A DNA stretch of 64,000 nt, taken from Chlorophyllum brunneum. Lineage: Eukaryota; Basidiomycota; Agaricomycetes; Agaricales; Agaricaceae. The translations under genes were made by a program, and so were the position numbers. Each line of letters starts with the position of its first letter. Within the stretch, counting starts at the first letter, position 1. Below, one piece after another: positions 25,458 through 37,120 of this stretch. A model generated the notes under the pieces. That model did no database searches and was not told where the DNA came from. It saw only the letters and a program-made list of their open reading frames with translations. The stretch lies in assembly GCA_963576785.1 (NCBI GenBank), contig OY756141.1:2170001-2234000 (forward strand). Direction: 5' to 3'.

Positions 25458-27374
25458 CTAATCCTTGTGTTGGAATTTGGGCCGTTTTCGTTGTTCATCA
25501 TTTCCCCTTCCTCGCTTTCTCTTTATATTCCCGCAGGCAGTATCCACAATAAGTTGTTGTACTCTTGGAATGTACTTGGAATTACCACCTATTAAGTTTT
25601 GAGAGGCTTGAGCTTCGCGAACCATGTGTCGATTGGGCAAATCAAGACGAAGAGGAAAGTCTTCATGGGCCTTGACAACTTGATGATCATGTGTGATCAT
25701 AGCGAGGTTCGAGCCAATGCGTTGGTCGGAGTTTAATATTTCGGCGACTTGTCTATATCCCGCGGGTTCGACTAGTCGCATTACTTTGTCCTTTGATATT
25801 TCGATTTTGCTGATTGTGCTCGAAAACTTGAAACACTCTTTGAGTTGATAAGAAGAGATAGATATAATACAATTATCATCTCCTACTAGCCAGTACTCGT
25901 CCTCCGTAAACATCCAAAGTTTGTCGCTTCCCAATTCGGATCGATGCGGGGCTCCTACTAAATTTCCAAGGAATCCAGCATAATTGAATAGTCGGGTGTT
26001 ATATGGTCGAAGTAGATTTCGACAAGAGTCGTTTGTTTTGGTAATGGTGTAACCCGATAATTGATAAGGTACTTCGTCAATCTTGATAGGGGAATTATAG
26101 GAGTTATCATTGATATTTGAAGGATCAAATGACCCTACAAAAGTATCAGGGAACAAATACCCAGATGCCATGCTGGGTTGCATAGTTGTGGTCGGAGAGG
26201 GTAGGTGTAATGGTGATGGTGACGAGACTGTCCGATTTTGCTCGTGATTGTTTATGAAGGGATCACCAAGCGTATATGGGTCAACTAGTGTTATAGCGTT
26301 CATTTGTTGCAATATGCCAGGAGTGTTGGACATGATGGATTTTATAAATTCAACTCCTTCGACGAGCATTAAATAGATTGAGAGCTGGGGATCATTAGGG
26401 GTTTTTCCTTTTCCAGGTCCTAATTCTTTTGCGGATGTTACTCCAAGAGCTTCGCAATAATGGTTTAATGCTTCAACATGTGAAATTTGATCATAGGGCA
26501 GCCACGATCTGTCTCCTGTTTTCCACTGTATTTCAAAAACGGAGTTTACACCTTTTCCTGAATGGTTTAAGATTTTATCTACCCTCCATTCCGATGTTTC
26601 CTCCTCAAAAATCTGGTTATCTGTTCTTCCAGGAAATAGTCTATCATCATTAGGTATATGGATTTTCAGTAATGAGGCATGAAATACATCATGTATTCCG
26701 CGTTTCTTTAGGGTGGATGATAGAGAGATTCGATAAGAATTGTTACCATAATCTTCTATGATTTTATATGGACCAATAAATTTAGGTGCTAATTTACGGG
26801 CCAATCCTTTAGGAATACTCATATTCTTAGTTGATATGTATACAAAATCCCCAGTTTTGAAAGGTGTTATGCGTCGTTTACAGTTAGCATCTCTAATTTG
26901 TTTAGTTCTATTTGATATGATTTCGTCATGAGCTCTCATAAGTGTGATTTTCATCTTTTCTGCAAATTTGCGAACTCCTGGAAAAGCCTCGGGTTTGTTA
27001 GAGTCCCATATCAATGTTCTGGGAAGTTGTCCGGCATTTAAGAAGAATGGAGCAAACCCAGTGCTTTCTGAACGTGCTGAGTTAATTGCAAATTCAATAG
27101 CAGGAAGTTTTTGTACCCAGTTTTTCTGATCATGGTTTATGCATTGACGAATCATCTGGGTTATTGTGCGATTAGCACATTCTGTAGCTCCATCCGTTTC
27201 TGGATGATAAGCACTTGACATTCGAAGTTGTGTCCCTATTAATTTATGTAATTCCTCCCAAAATATACTTGTGAATAATGTATCTCGGTCACTTATAATG
27301 GATTTGGGTAGGCCATGATACTTATATACTTCTGCAAAAATTAACTCAGCTACATCTTGAGCTTTATAATCAAT
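25458..27374 (-). pseudogene. Element D integrase C-terminal half with chromodomain and long tail
   Basis: One open frame (25458-27221, 587 codons), continuing upstream to a TGA at 27375. It starts inside the integrase core (SSAYHPETDGATECANRTI, an Asp-rich catalytic region with the final Glu), then FVYISTKNM and KFIGPYKI. The chromodomain lies at about residues 211-261 of the open frame (EWRVDKILNHSGKG, then VFEIQWKTGDRSWLPYDQI). Chromodomains steer chromoviral integrases to marked chromatin. An unusual tail of about 325 residues follows without a known domain, ending in basic clusters (KRKRGRG, RKRPKF) that could serve as a nuclear localisation signal. The stop lies only 33 bp before the 3' LTR. 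Confidence 0.85.
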
Positions 27375-28310
27375 TCAGCTAGGTACAAGATGTACCATGG
27401 AGGTCAGTAAGTCGATGATCACTGTGATGGAATTGTAGTGTCCATCTCGGTTCCTTGATTGTGGTAAAGGACCTATGAAATCAATTCCAATGACCTCCCA
27501 CAGATGTGACGGTACATCAAGAGGATTTAGTAATCCATAAGGTCTTTGGTTCATAGGCTTACTACGTTTGCAAGTTGAACATGTTTCACAAAAGGTTTGA
27601 ACATCATTATGCATAGTTTTCCACCATACCATAGCTCGTAAATAAGTATATGTTTTAATGTAACCCAAATGCGCCAGAAGTAAATGGGCTTCGGATATCA
27701 ATATCTCTCGAACTTTTCGTTCATTGTAGACAACGTTTGGTATGCATAATAATTTATATCCATTGATGTCCATGTGGATAAGATCTCCTTTTACTTCATA
27801 ATTTTTGAAGTGTTCTGGATTCTGGATAACTTGGGAGAAATAATTGTCTTCAGAGTATTTTCCTCTGACAGCTTCTAATATGTTTATTCCTTCAATTACA
27901 TTTTGAAATGTCTCCAATGTTGAAGGAGGTTTCAATGGTGACGTTAGCCTTGCTTTTTTATTTTTAGCTTGAGTATTCCCAGACCTTGTTGGTCCTGATT
28001 CTTTGTGATTACTATTAGTTTCAGGTGATGGTTCGATGGGATCATTTCCATCACTTCCATTGTCTCCGATAATCTTAGCTGTTCTCTGCTCAGGTCTCAT
28101 TCTAGCTGGTAGTTTGATTCTTAGCTTCTTCTCCTCATGCCCTCTAGATCTTTTATGGGGACTTCGAAAAGTTATGTGATCCTTCATTCTTTTGGCAAAT
28201 TCCTCATTGGTTTCCGGTCATCTGGTTTCAGCTGGTTCAATGTTTTTCTTTCTTCCAATAAAATTTATAGCATATGAGGCTCCCACACCCTCAACTCCTA
28301 CATATAGAGG
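27375..28310 (-). pseudogene. Element D spacer, integrase zinc-binding and catalytic N-terminal part
   Basis: Frame continuing from RNase H. A variable linker is followed by the integrase HHCC zinc finger (HLLLAHLGYIKTY, then CETCSTCKRSK) and the start of the catalytic core (VIGIDFIGPLPQS, first Asp). In-frame TGA codons occur at 27375-27377, near 28217 and at 28311-28313. Each stands where CGA is expected. Confidence 0.8.
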
Positions 28311-29860
28311 TCACGTGAATTCGACTGTATTTGATTGAAGATTTGTTTCTGTATCATTTTCTGAAACATCAAATTCCATGTACTCAGATCTGGCTCGCTC
28401 TGTTCCAGGTACATCATTTGAGTATAATCGGGATAAAGCATTGCTTAAGATATTGTCTGTCCCAGGTACATAGGTAACATCAAAATCAAATATGCTTATT
28501 TTTTCCAACCACTGAGCTCTACGACCTGATAAGTCCTTTTGATTCAAAAGAGTTACTAATCCTTTATGGTCAGTGTACCAACGGAATTTAGTCCCAAGCA
28601 AGATATCTCGATAGTGTAGTATTGCTTCAACACCTGCCAACATTTCGATTTCATGTACAGGATAGTTCTGTTGAGCAGGATTTAGTTTTGCTGAATACAA
28701 AGCTGCAATAGGTGCAGTTTTCCAATTATATCCTTGACTTATTATTCCACCGATGCCTGTTACACTTGCATCAGTTACTAAATTTATGGGTTCACCTTTA
28801 GGTCCATATTGTATTGGTTGTCATCTGTGATTACAGTAATTTGTGATCCACCTTTTTATATCTTCAAATGATCTTTGTTCAGTAGGTCCCCATCGAAATG
28901 GTATTTTTTCACTTGTTAATTCATGGAGATTTCCCATTGGAATTCGTATATGGTCTACATCATCAGCAAGATACCCAGCTACCCCAAGGAATCCTTGTAG
29001 CAAGTCTCGATTTGTCGGCATTTTCCACTTTAAAATATCATCTACTTTGTGTGGGTCCATTTGGATACCATTATCATTAATCAGTCTTCCTAGAATTCGG
29101 ATATCTCAGCAAAGGAATGCTAATTTGGATTCAGATAAGTAAATCTTATCCTTTTTAAGAATGGATAATACTTGCTTAACATGGTTGATATGATCTTGTA
29201 GATTTTCCAAATAGATAATAATGTCATCAAGATATACGTCCAAGAAAACTCCTATGCATGAGCTGAATATATGGTTCATTAAAGCCTGATATGTTGCAGG
29301 TGCATTGCAGTTACCTTGTTGTATTATATTGCTAATCATATTTCTATTTGGTATGGAAAATGCACTCTTAGGTATGTCTTTTGGTTGTATTCTGATTTGC
29401 TCATAAGCATCTTTACAATCAAGTATAGAGTGATAGGGGTGACTTGCTACTCGTCACAATATTCCATCTATGTCTGGTAAAGGTGATGTTAATTTTCTTG
29501 TATTTTTATTTTGTTCACGAAGGTCAAATACAGTTCTAAGTTTCTTTTCTGTCCCAGGTTCTGTTATTGGTTTAGGAATGAATAACATTGGGACTACATT
29601 TCGAGCTGTAGTTACTTCCCAGCATTTAGTTTTTTAATACACATCAAGTTTTTCTTGCCATTGTTTCATAAAATTTTCAGGACACCATGAACTTCGAAAT
29701 GGTATGACTTTATTTTCATCTATTAATGGAATTTCATGATTAATAACTCGCAAAGGAGGTAATGGAGTATCAGCCACCGATTTACACAATGGTTTTGCAC
29801 ATTTGCAAAGATACTCTCGATGATCTTCCAAATCCTCTTCAGTAATCATTGTACTCCTTG
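28311..29860 (-). pseudogene. Element D reverse transcriptase and RNase H
   Basis: Reverse transcriptase motifs: PFRSSWCPENF, MLFIPKP, LRTVFDLREQN, DAYEQIRI and the catalytic YLDD in FLDVYLDDIIIY. A connection domain follows (LGVAGYLADDV), then RNase H with YSAKLNPAQQNYPVHEIEM and WYTDHKGLVTLL. TGA stops are at 28821-28823, 29106-29108 and near 29452, plus one TAA near 29637. The N-terminal part, protease and most of gag are lost or lie beyond element C. Confidence 0.82.
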
Positions 29861-29867
29861 AAGAGAC

Positions 29868-30440
29868 TGTTGAGGAAACGACCGTAACAAGTTGTTTGCT
29901 GGGGGCAGCAGTAAATGTAGTGGGAGAGAACGTAAGGTCTACTCACCAAGATAATAAGCTTCTATCTGATACCTGTAGAAAGGTAATTCGGATAGACAGA
30001 TATTATTGATAAATCAGTTAACGTCAGAGGAGTAGAGGTCAAAGTCGATTAAATCGATTGAGGTGTTATACTCAAAGAGATAGGCAATGATGAAGAAGTT
30101 GTTTGATTGAACAAGATGCAGAACTTAGGTCTGCTACATAGGGTTTATATACATATTGTAACATAGACGAGTCATACTACATAAAATACTAGCATTGCAT
30201 GGATTATTCCTTATGACTCCCTTTAACTGCGGCGTAGTGCCTGCGGAGTACTGCGGAATGTAGTATCTAGTCATTGGTACTATGTAGAATAATCTATCAA
30301 GTACTTATGACTCTCATCGTATGCAGAGCAACTCATAGGAAGTTACTACGGAATGAAGTTACTGGAAAGTAACAGATCAGTCTATTATTATCATAATGAC
30401 TTCATAGTCTATTTCTAGAATTATGTCCGAAACTTCAACA
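29868..30440 (-). repeat. 3' LTR of element C
   Basis: 573 bp with inverted termini TGTTGA...TCAACA. On the minus strand the purine tract GCAAGGAGGAG (30441-30451) lies immediately upstream, as expected for a polypurine tract. An internal stretch, 30264-30353, is repeated at 34138-34227. Confidence 0.8.
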
Positions 30441-30474
30441 CTCCTCCTTGCTCTGTATTGATATAGAGTTTTGA

Positions 30475-31570
30475 TCACTCAAACGTCAAGCCAAGACGAG
30501 GTCGGAATAGATTGAATTTAATTTTGTCTAAATTCTTTGTGAGAATATTGGCAGGATTTTCAGTGCCTTTCACAGAGAATATTTCAATCTTTCCGTCTTC
30601 TACCAAATCACGGATGTAATGGTATTTGACGTCGACGTGTTTTGATCGTTTTTCTGTTACTGGATTCTTGGCCCAAAATATTGAACCCTCATTATTGCCA
30701 AAGAGATAAGGGGCCAATGATTGGATACCAATTTCTTCCAATAAATTGACAGTCCAAACAAGTTGTCGACTGCAATCTGACAAAGCCATATACTCAGCTT
30801 CAGTGGAAGATAATGCAACAGTTTTCTGTTTCCTACTTAACCAAGTGATAGCTCCGCTGGCTAATAAACAGAAATATCCAGTTACAGATTTACGACTAAT
30901 TGGATCACCAGCCCAATCAGAGTCAGAAAAGGCATTCAGGCCTTGCATAGAACTTCCATTATAGGTAATTCTATATTTGCGAGTAGCATTAAGATACTTT
31001 AGCAAATGTAGGCCTGCATTATAATGCGCTTTAGTGGGATTGGTCATATGTTGTGATAATTTGACAGTTGCAAAAGCTATGTCAGGCCAACTGCCTATCA
31101 TCAGATACATGACTGATCCTACTAACTGTTGATACCTCTTTATGAAGTCAGGTGTCACTTTTCCTGTATTGGATTTGAAGATAAATCCATTTGGTAATGG
31201 GATTTCTTCTTTTCCAATTACATTAAATTGATCAAGTACTTTTCCTAGATAATCCATTTGGTCTAGGGTGATTGATCGGTTTATAGGATTTCGCGAAATT
31301 TTCATGCCAAGAAACTCTTTGGTTGGACCAAGGTCTCAGCATTCCCATTTCTTCATAAAGAGTGCTCGCTTCTCATGTAGAAGTCTAGAGCCTCTAATTC
31401 TGACGAACATTGAGTCATCTACATAGACCAGAGCTATAATAAGCTCTTTGGTTTCAGGGTCATAGTAATAATAGACTCCAGCATCTAGTTTGGATTGGAC
31501 AAATCCTAGGTCGGTCATTGACTTAGTCAATTCCTTCCACCATTGTCGTCCAGATTGCTTTAATCCATAA
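30475..31570 (-). pseudogene. Element C reverse transcriptase C-terminal half and RNase H
   Basis: Shows the copia catalytic box YVDDSMFV (near 31410), FLGMKISRNP, and YQQLVGSVMYLMIGSWPDIAFA. RNase H follows with FSDSDWAGDP, KSVTGYFCLL, LSSTEAEYMAL and KHVDVKYHYIRD. The protein ends with FRPRLGLTFE and the stop at 30475-30477. The frame is cut by a TGA at 31336-31338, where Arg (CGA) is expected. Confidence 0.85.
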
Positions 31571-34137
31571 ATGGCTCAGTTTAATTTCCAAACCAGATTA
31601 CCACGACCTATATTGAAACCTTCTGGAAGTTCCATATAGAGTTCTTCATCCAGTTTTCCATAGAGATAAGCAGTTTTAACATCTAAACTGAGCATCTCCC
31701 AATCGTTGAGGGCAGCGACTGCAAATATGAGTCGTGCTGTCTCATAATGGACTACTGGTGAAAATAGTTCATCGTAATCGATTCCCTCTATCTGAGAGAA
31801 TCCTTTTGCTACTAGTCGAGCACGGTATCGACCGTCTGATTTGGGTGTAAAGACCCATCTATTTTTGACAGCTTTTCTTCTAGGCGGAAGTTTAGCTAAG
31901 TCATAAACATGTCTTTCTTTGAGTAAATTTAACTCTTCCAAGCACGCTTTCCACCATTTAGATTTCTCTTCTGATGGTAGTCGATTTAGATCCTTAAAAG
32001 AAATAGGAACTAATGGTGATTCGACTTTTTGAGCGTACAGATAATCGATCATCCCTACTCCTCCTTCTCTGCATAAGTCTTCTAATGTAGAAGCTTCATG
32101 CTGAGAACGTCTATCGATTATTCCAGGTTTGGAAGCCTCTGATCGAATTTGTCTAACAAGTCTACTTGTAGAACTTGTTAATTTTGACTTAGGAGGTTGG
32201 AACATCTCATAGTCCTGGAGTATTTTGGTCGGATGCTTGGTAGAACCATAGAAGTTTCCTGGATGTTCAGGTACTTTTCTGGTTCTTTGCGGTCTCTGAG
32301 GTATTTCAGGAACCAGTATTTGATCCGAGTGACCTCGTGGTACAGAAGGACCAGCATCCCAATCATCTTCGACATGGGTATAGGGTATGAATGGTTGTAC
32401 ATCCGGATCATCTCTTTGAGAAGGCGAATGGTTCGGACCTTCAGGGTGATTAGGTGGATCAGCATATGATAATCCATCACTGTCATTGTCTTCTGGTGTT
32501 TGTGCTTCTCTTGGTGGAAAGAGAATGTTTTGCACAATACCATCCCACTCCTCCTGAACATCAGTATTGATATTTGGTGCTTTTCCCTTTCCTTTATTCT
32601 TTTTAGGTTCAGGGAAAGGAGTTGGAATTCGTCCATGTACAGATCTATAAGTCCTTTCTTCCGGAGAACTTCCGGTAGAAGTTTGGGGAATAGGGCTTGG
32701 TGGTTTATCAATAGGTAAACCAGTAGATGGATCTGGAGCATGGAAGACAATAACTTCCGAAGGTGTACTTCGAGAACTAGAAGATGATGGTTGGTTCATC
32801 CGTTCTTCTCGCTTCTTCCCAACACATTTAGGGAAGTGTTCTTCGCTGAATACGGCTGTTGGAGATGTATAGATTACATTTCCATTTAGATGCCTCATGA
32901 AACGATAATTTTTCCTGTCTGATGTCCAACCAAGGAAAATCATGAGTTCTGACTTCGCTGTCAGTTTATTGTCTCTTATCTCTTTTGGGAGAAAGACATA
33001 AGCACCGCAGCCAAAGACTCTCTCTTTGGAGATGTCTGGAATCTTCTGATTCAATACTTCATAAGGTGTTTTCCACATGAGCCGTGATACCGGCGTTTTA
33101 ATATAGATATGTATTGCATGATCTATAGAAAACTCCCACCAACCATCAGGAATACAAGCATGATGCCGCATGGCTTCTGCTTTGTCCATTAGAGTTCGGT
33201 TCAAGCGTTCTGCTTGACCATTTTGTTGGTGTATGTGCAGTGCACTGGTCTCATGTATGATCCCTAATGAGCACAAATGAGATTGCAACTTGTCAGTTGC
33301 ATACTCTCCTCCTCTATCAGTGCAGAGATATTTTAATTTAGTCTCGTATTGGGTCTGAATTAGGGCAATGAAATTTTTCATTTCTTCTGCTGCTTCTGAT
33401 TTCTTATGGAGGAAGCGAATCCATCCATGAGAGGAAAAGTCATCGATTATGGTCATGACCCATTTAAATTTATGGTAAGAAAGAATCGGAAGTTCAACTA
33501 AATCCAAGTGTATTCTTTCGAATGGACGCTTTGCGCGTGTAGGGTTCTCTCTAAAGGGTTTTTGGTGCATCTTTCCCTTGGCACAACTGTCACAGACAGT
33601 TGTTTGCTCGGGAATCCGCACCGGAGTAAACCCAATCATATTTTTCTCAAAATGATTGAGGATACGATTAGAGGGATGTCCTAATCTCGCATGTACAACT
33701 TTGTAGCCAATGATCGGATCCGCAGTCATAGCTGCTTGTTCCGAGTGTACAATTTTTGTGTTAACAAAATGTAAAGTAGTATTACAACTTGCTGAAGGAT
33801 ATGCTTGAAGAATAGCATTTCCTTCGCTGTCAATTACTACTGATTTGTTGGCATCGGTTCTAACAGTTTTGCCATCCTGGTATAACTGTCCCACTGACAT
33901 TAGTCATTCAGAGGTTCCTTTTAGAAGGAAGACTGGATATATTAATATCTGCGTTGGTTGAACGCTGTCAGTCTTCCCGTTATAGACTCTATGCTTAAGC
34001 ATAACTGCGCCAAGACCAACCGCATTAAGGTAGGGGCCTTGTGCTCCTACAGTCTTAATTGGGATTGAAACTTCGAGTTCTTTGAAGTTGATGAAGTCTT
34101 CCACATAAGAGGTATAATGATATGATGCCCCTAAGTC
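31571..34137 (-). pseudogene. Element C protease end, GAG-pre-integrase, integrase and start of reverse transcriptase
   Basis: Begins abruptly at the protease site, seen as DLGASYHYTS (DSGAS expected). Next come the GAG-pre-integrase region (VVHARLGHPSNRIL, CDSCAKGKMH), the integrase core with HLDLVELP, DRGGEYATDKL and HQQNGQAERLNRTLMDKAE, and a Ser/Pro-rich linker. Reverse transcriptase starts at WVFTPKSDGRYRARLVAKG and runs to LDVKTAYLYGKL and MELPEGF. TGA codons at 33904-33906 and 31576-31578 stand at expected Arg codons. Confidence 0.85.
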
Positions 34138-34227
34138 TATCTAGTCATTGGTACTATGTAGAATAATCTATCAAGTACTTATGACTCTCATCGTATGCAG
34201 AGCAACTCATAGGAAGTTACTACGGAA
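34138..34227 (-). repeat. Remnant of the 5' LTR of element C
   Basis: 90 bp identical or nearly so to 30264-30353, the middle of the 573-bp LTR. Both LTR ends are lost, so an internal deletion removed gag on one side and LTR plus flank on the other. Confidence 0.8.
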
Positions 34228-34910
34228 CCCCAATTTCTAGGGTCAGTTCCTTTACCCTTGGCTGAACCTGAGCCAAAGGTTTTCCTATTTTTGGTGCCTT
34301 GATGTTCAGCCCCATCCTTGAGTACACCAAGTCAACTCTTTAACAACCTCTGAAATTTGTTCAGGATATTATGAGTCTCCTTAATGGCCTCCCAGGCCTC
34401 TTGTACTATCGAGACATTTTCATTCATATTATCTGTATTCGACGTTACAATGGTAGGCGGTACGGCACTACCGATGATAAAGTCTTCAAGTCACCCCTGC
34501 TCGTTCGAACATCCTGGCTCACTCGAAGGTCGGGCACCTTCAGATGTACCTTCGATATCTGTGCGAGCCATAGACTCCAAGCTTGTGGGCTCAACCTGAG
34601 TTCCACTTGGGGTCTCAGGATGAGGGGGTTTTTCACGAGTCATCTCACCCTGCCGGCTCTCAGTGCCGCTTGTCACAGCTTTTTCAGCAGTTCCAGCCTT
34701 ACTAGGGGACTCACCTTTTGATACCTTGGAAACTTCACAAGCACAACTAGTTGCAGAAGCTGTTTGAGAACGAGTTTCATGGGCCATGATTTCAAGATGT
34801 TTGGTGTCTTGGGTGATCAGACCAAGGGTTCCCAGATCGTCAAGTATCAGGGCCTCAAGTGGTTAAAGAAGTAGTAGTTTGAAGCTAGAGGTTTCAAAGT
34901 GTCAAAAATA
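34228..34910 (-). pseudogene. Element D gag remnant and leader
   Basis: On the minus strand, from 34787, MAHETRSQTAS starts an open frame of 98 codons rich in Ser, Glu and Thr, typical of a gypsy gag N-terminus. Further on, after frame breaks, lies a basic Gly/Lys stretch (KNRKTFGSGSAKGKG, then TDPRNWG) like the gag-protease junction in other fungal gypsy elements. No usual TGG-type tRNA primer site is seen directly inside the LTR. Confidence 0.55.
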
Positions 34911-35126
34911 TGTGATGAGATGTCAATGTCAGCCTGTCGAATGATTCTCGGCACACGTTAGAGAAATGACAGAATAAGCAAAACCTGTTCGTACTACTAC
35001 ATACATCGAATATATATACTAACATATCATATAATACTAAACAACATACACAATAGAGCGAACACAAGAATAAAGAAAGGAATAATAACAAATATCTTAC
35101 TAATACAAGTAGAATTGCTCCTTACA
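34911..35126 (-). repeat. 5' LTR of element D
   Basis: 216 bp, TG...CA, pairs with 25209-25424. A TATA-like run (GTATATATATTCG on the minus strand) lies in its middle. Confidence 0.9.
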
Positions 35127-36116
35127 CCTAATGTGGTCCTAAATTTCACAAAGGTTTCTTGTGGCAGGGCCTTCATAAAAATATCTGCTAATATGTTTTT
35201 GGTGGATACATATTTTAGTTCAATTTCATTATATTTAATCTGCTCTCAAATGAAATGATGGCAAATGTCAATATGTTTGGCACATGAGTGCACAACAAGA
35301 TTGTGAGAAAGGGCAATACAGCCCTGATTGTCTGCATGAATTGTGGTGACTGTGACTTGTGGATGACCTAGCTCTTCCAACAAGGTCCAAAGCCACACAG
35401 CTTTCTTTACAGTACTTGCTAATGCTATGTACTCCACTTTAACACTTGAAGTAGCCACTATTGCTTGCTTCTTCAAGAACTATGTAACAATTCCACTAGC
35501 AATGTCAAACACAAAACCACTTATTGACTGATGATTATCATAATCTTGGGCCCAATCCAAGTCTGTCCATCCAATGATGTTGACAGCATCCCTTTTACAA
35601 CATCCAAGTACCAAGTTATAATCAATTGTATTCTTTAAGTAGCATAAAATGCATTTTGCTGCCTCAAGGTAACAAATTCCGGGATTCCCACCAAATTCCT
35701 GCAACCAAACTGACTGCATATTGAATATCAGGTCACATTTGTGTGGCAAATAGTAAAGATCTAACAAGGGATAGATAATGGATGCCTCCAGCATAAGTAT
35801 TGTGTATCTGGATTTTGTTGTTTGTTTGGGACAATTGCATTGCTATCAACTCATGTTTGACAACAACAGGGGTTGAAACTGGGTATGCATCTTGCATACT
35901 ATATTTTGCAAGGATGTGAGTGATATATGCACCTTGGTTCAAATGAATTAAATGGTTTGCTTGATCTTGCATTATCAAAATCCTGAAAATATATTTGAGT
36001 TCTTCAAGATCAGTTATCTTGAAGTTTTCACTGAAAGCTTCTTCGAAGTTAATGATTTTGAAGAATCCTGGGCCTATAACTGCCATATTATCAACATAAA
36101 CAAGAACTAGGATAAT
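35127..36116 (-). pseudogene. Element A reverse transcriptase C-terminal half and RNase H
   Basis: Shows the catalytic box as YVDN (VLVYVDNMAVIGPG, near 36090) instead of YVDD. It continues with LEELKYIFRI, the connection domain and RNase H (WTDLDWAQDYDNHQSISGF, ASTVKKAVWLW, HADNQGCIALSHN, KHIDICHHFI). It ends at the D insertion site with FVKFRTTLG. Several stops and one frame break occur (around 35246, 35480 and 35740). It is the 3' part of the same pol gene that starts near 48700. Confidence 0.8.
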
Positions 36117-37019
36117 GGGACAATCAAGAAGACTATTCCTGTAAAAGATCAAAGCTTAAGTTTTGACTTCCTAATACAGTCAGCTATTTATACTAACTAC
36201 TTCTTTTTTATAAATAATACAGAGTATAGATAATGAGACTGAAACAGGTTTCACAATGTGAAACTAATAGATATGAAACACAAGGTAAAATACTACTAAA
36301 GATAAATGTGAAACTAATAAAGATGAAACAATGAAGTATAGGACAGGGTGAAACTGATGATAGTGAAACAGATGAGTGCTTACTCATCCTTGGAAATCTC
36401 AGATAATGACAATAGAGATTCATTGGAATAGCTGTAGTCACAAGATATGCAAAATAAGGTGGTAGATAGCAATAATAATGATGGCAGTGACAAAAGAACT
36501 GCATTCATAGGTTGATCAGGATTAGATGACAAGGATAATATCAATGTGGTTGGTTCTTCAGAGAGGTAAGACTTGGGTAACTTGATGAAAGCTTGAGTAG
36601 ATTGCAATAGTAGATGGGAAGAGTTGTTGCTGTCACTACTGGGTACAGCAGGTTCATTGTCTAGTGATAGGTCCTTTGGTTGCATCTCTATACAATAGAT
36701 TCCATTGGCAACTTGTTAGTGAATGAGTACTTAAAGTGCTGGACTACAAGTATATATGTAAGGGTGGATGTACTGTATTGTTTCTTCAGTAGTAGGTTGT
36801 GCTTTCCAACCATTATTCCAGGTACCATAGAGGTTGTTCTTGATGGTACACAAGTAGAGTCCATTGGTATCACATACATATAAGTATGGTGCATATTTCC
36901 AAGTGAGTTGGAGTAGAGAATCAATGACAGCATTATTGGATTGTAGTGGTGGAATGAGTGGTATTACTTCTGGGAACTTATTATAACCTCTGATATAGGT
37001 TCAAGGTTTGGACATAACA
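36117..37019 (-). repeat. Inverted, truncated LTR of element B inside element A
   Basis: Reverse complement of the first 900 bp or so of the B LTR: TGTTATGTCC starts at 37019 on the minus strand. The copy ends at GATTGTCC (36117), lacking about 235 bp of the LTR 3' end. A's coding sequence stops at MEVPEGG-like codons on one side and resumes at IILVLVYVDN on the other, so some 80 codons of reverse transcriptase are missing. The copy is more diverged from 37121-38253 and 45584-46711 than those are from each other. Confidence 0.8.
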
Positions 37020-37120
37020 CCTTCTGGTACCTCCATAAAAATCTCTTCATCAAAATCACCTTGAAGATAGGCTGCAACAATGTCAAGTTGGTGGAGTTCA
37101 TAGTTAAGTGAAGCAGCAAG
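37020..37120 (-). pseudogene. Element A reverse transcriptase fragment between two insertions
   Basis: 101 bp encoding, on the minus strand, LDIVAAYLQGDFDEEIFMEV, the copia motif with the first catalytic Asp. It joins in frame to the codons at 46712-46929 when element B and one GCAAG copy are removed. Confidence 0.85.

Larger units (their letters stand above)
29868..34227 (-). mobile_element. Element C: 5'-deleted Ty1/copia retrotransposon nested in D
   Basis: Minus-strand copia element with a complete 3' LTR (29868-30440) and pol running from the protease active site through integrase, reverse transcriptase and RNase H. Gag and almost all of the 5' LTR are missing: a 90-bp piece of LTR interior (34138-34227) is joined directly to the protease codons. 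No right-hand TSD can be found because of this deletion. Confidence 0.82.
25209..35126 (-). mobile_element. Element D: Ty3/gypsy retrotransposon with chromodomain, inserted in A and carrying element C
   Basis: Two 216-bp LTRs (TG...CA), a CCTAA duplication, and on the minus strand a gag remnant, then reverse transcriptase, RNase H and integrase (RT before integrase, the gypsy order), with a chromodomain. The element is 9.9 kb, of which about 4.4 kb is the nested copia element C. Six in-frame TGA codons break the pol frame, all at sites where CGA (Arg) is the likely ancestor. Confidence 0.88.

Noticed and set aside
34491..34787. 98-codon Ser/Glu-rich ORF as a host gene
   Set aside because: Sits directly inside the 5' LTR of element D in the sense orientation, so gag is more likely.
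36208..36933. Small Ser/Leu/Tyr-rich ORFs as host genes
   Set aside because: They lie wholly in the inverted LTR of element B and recur in its other LTRs.
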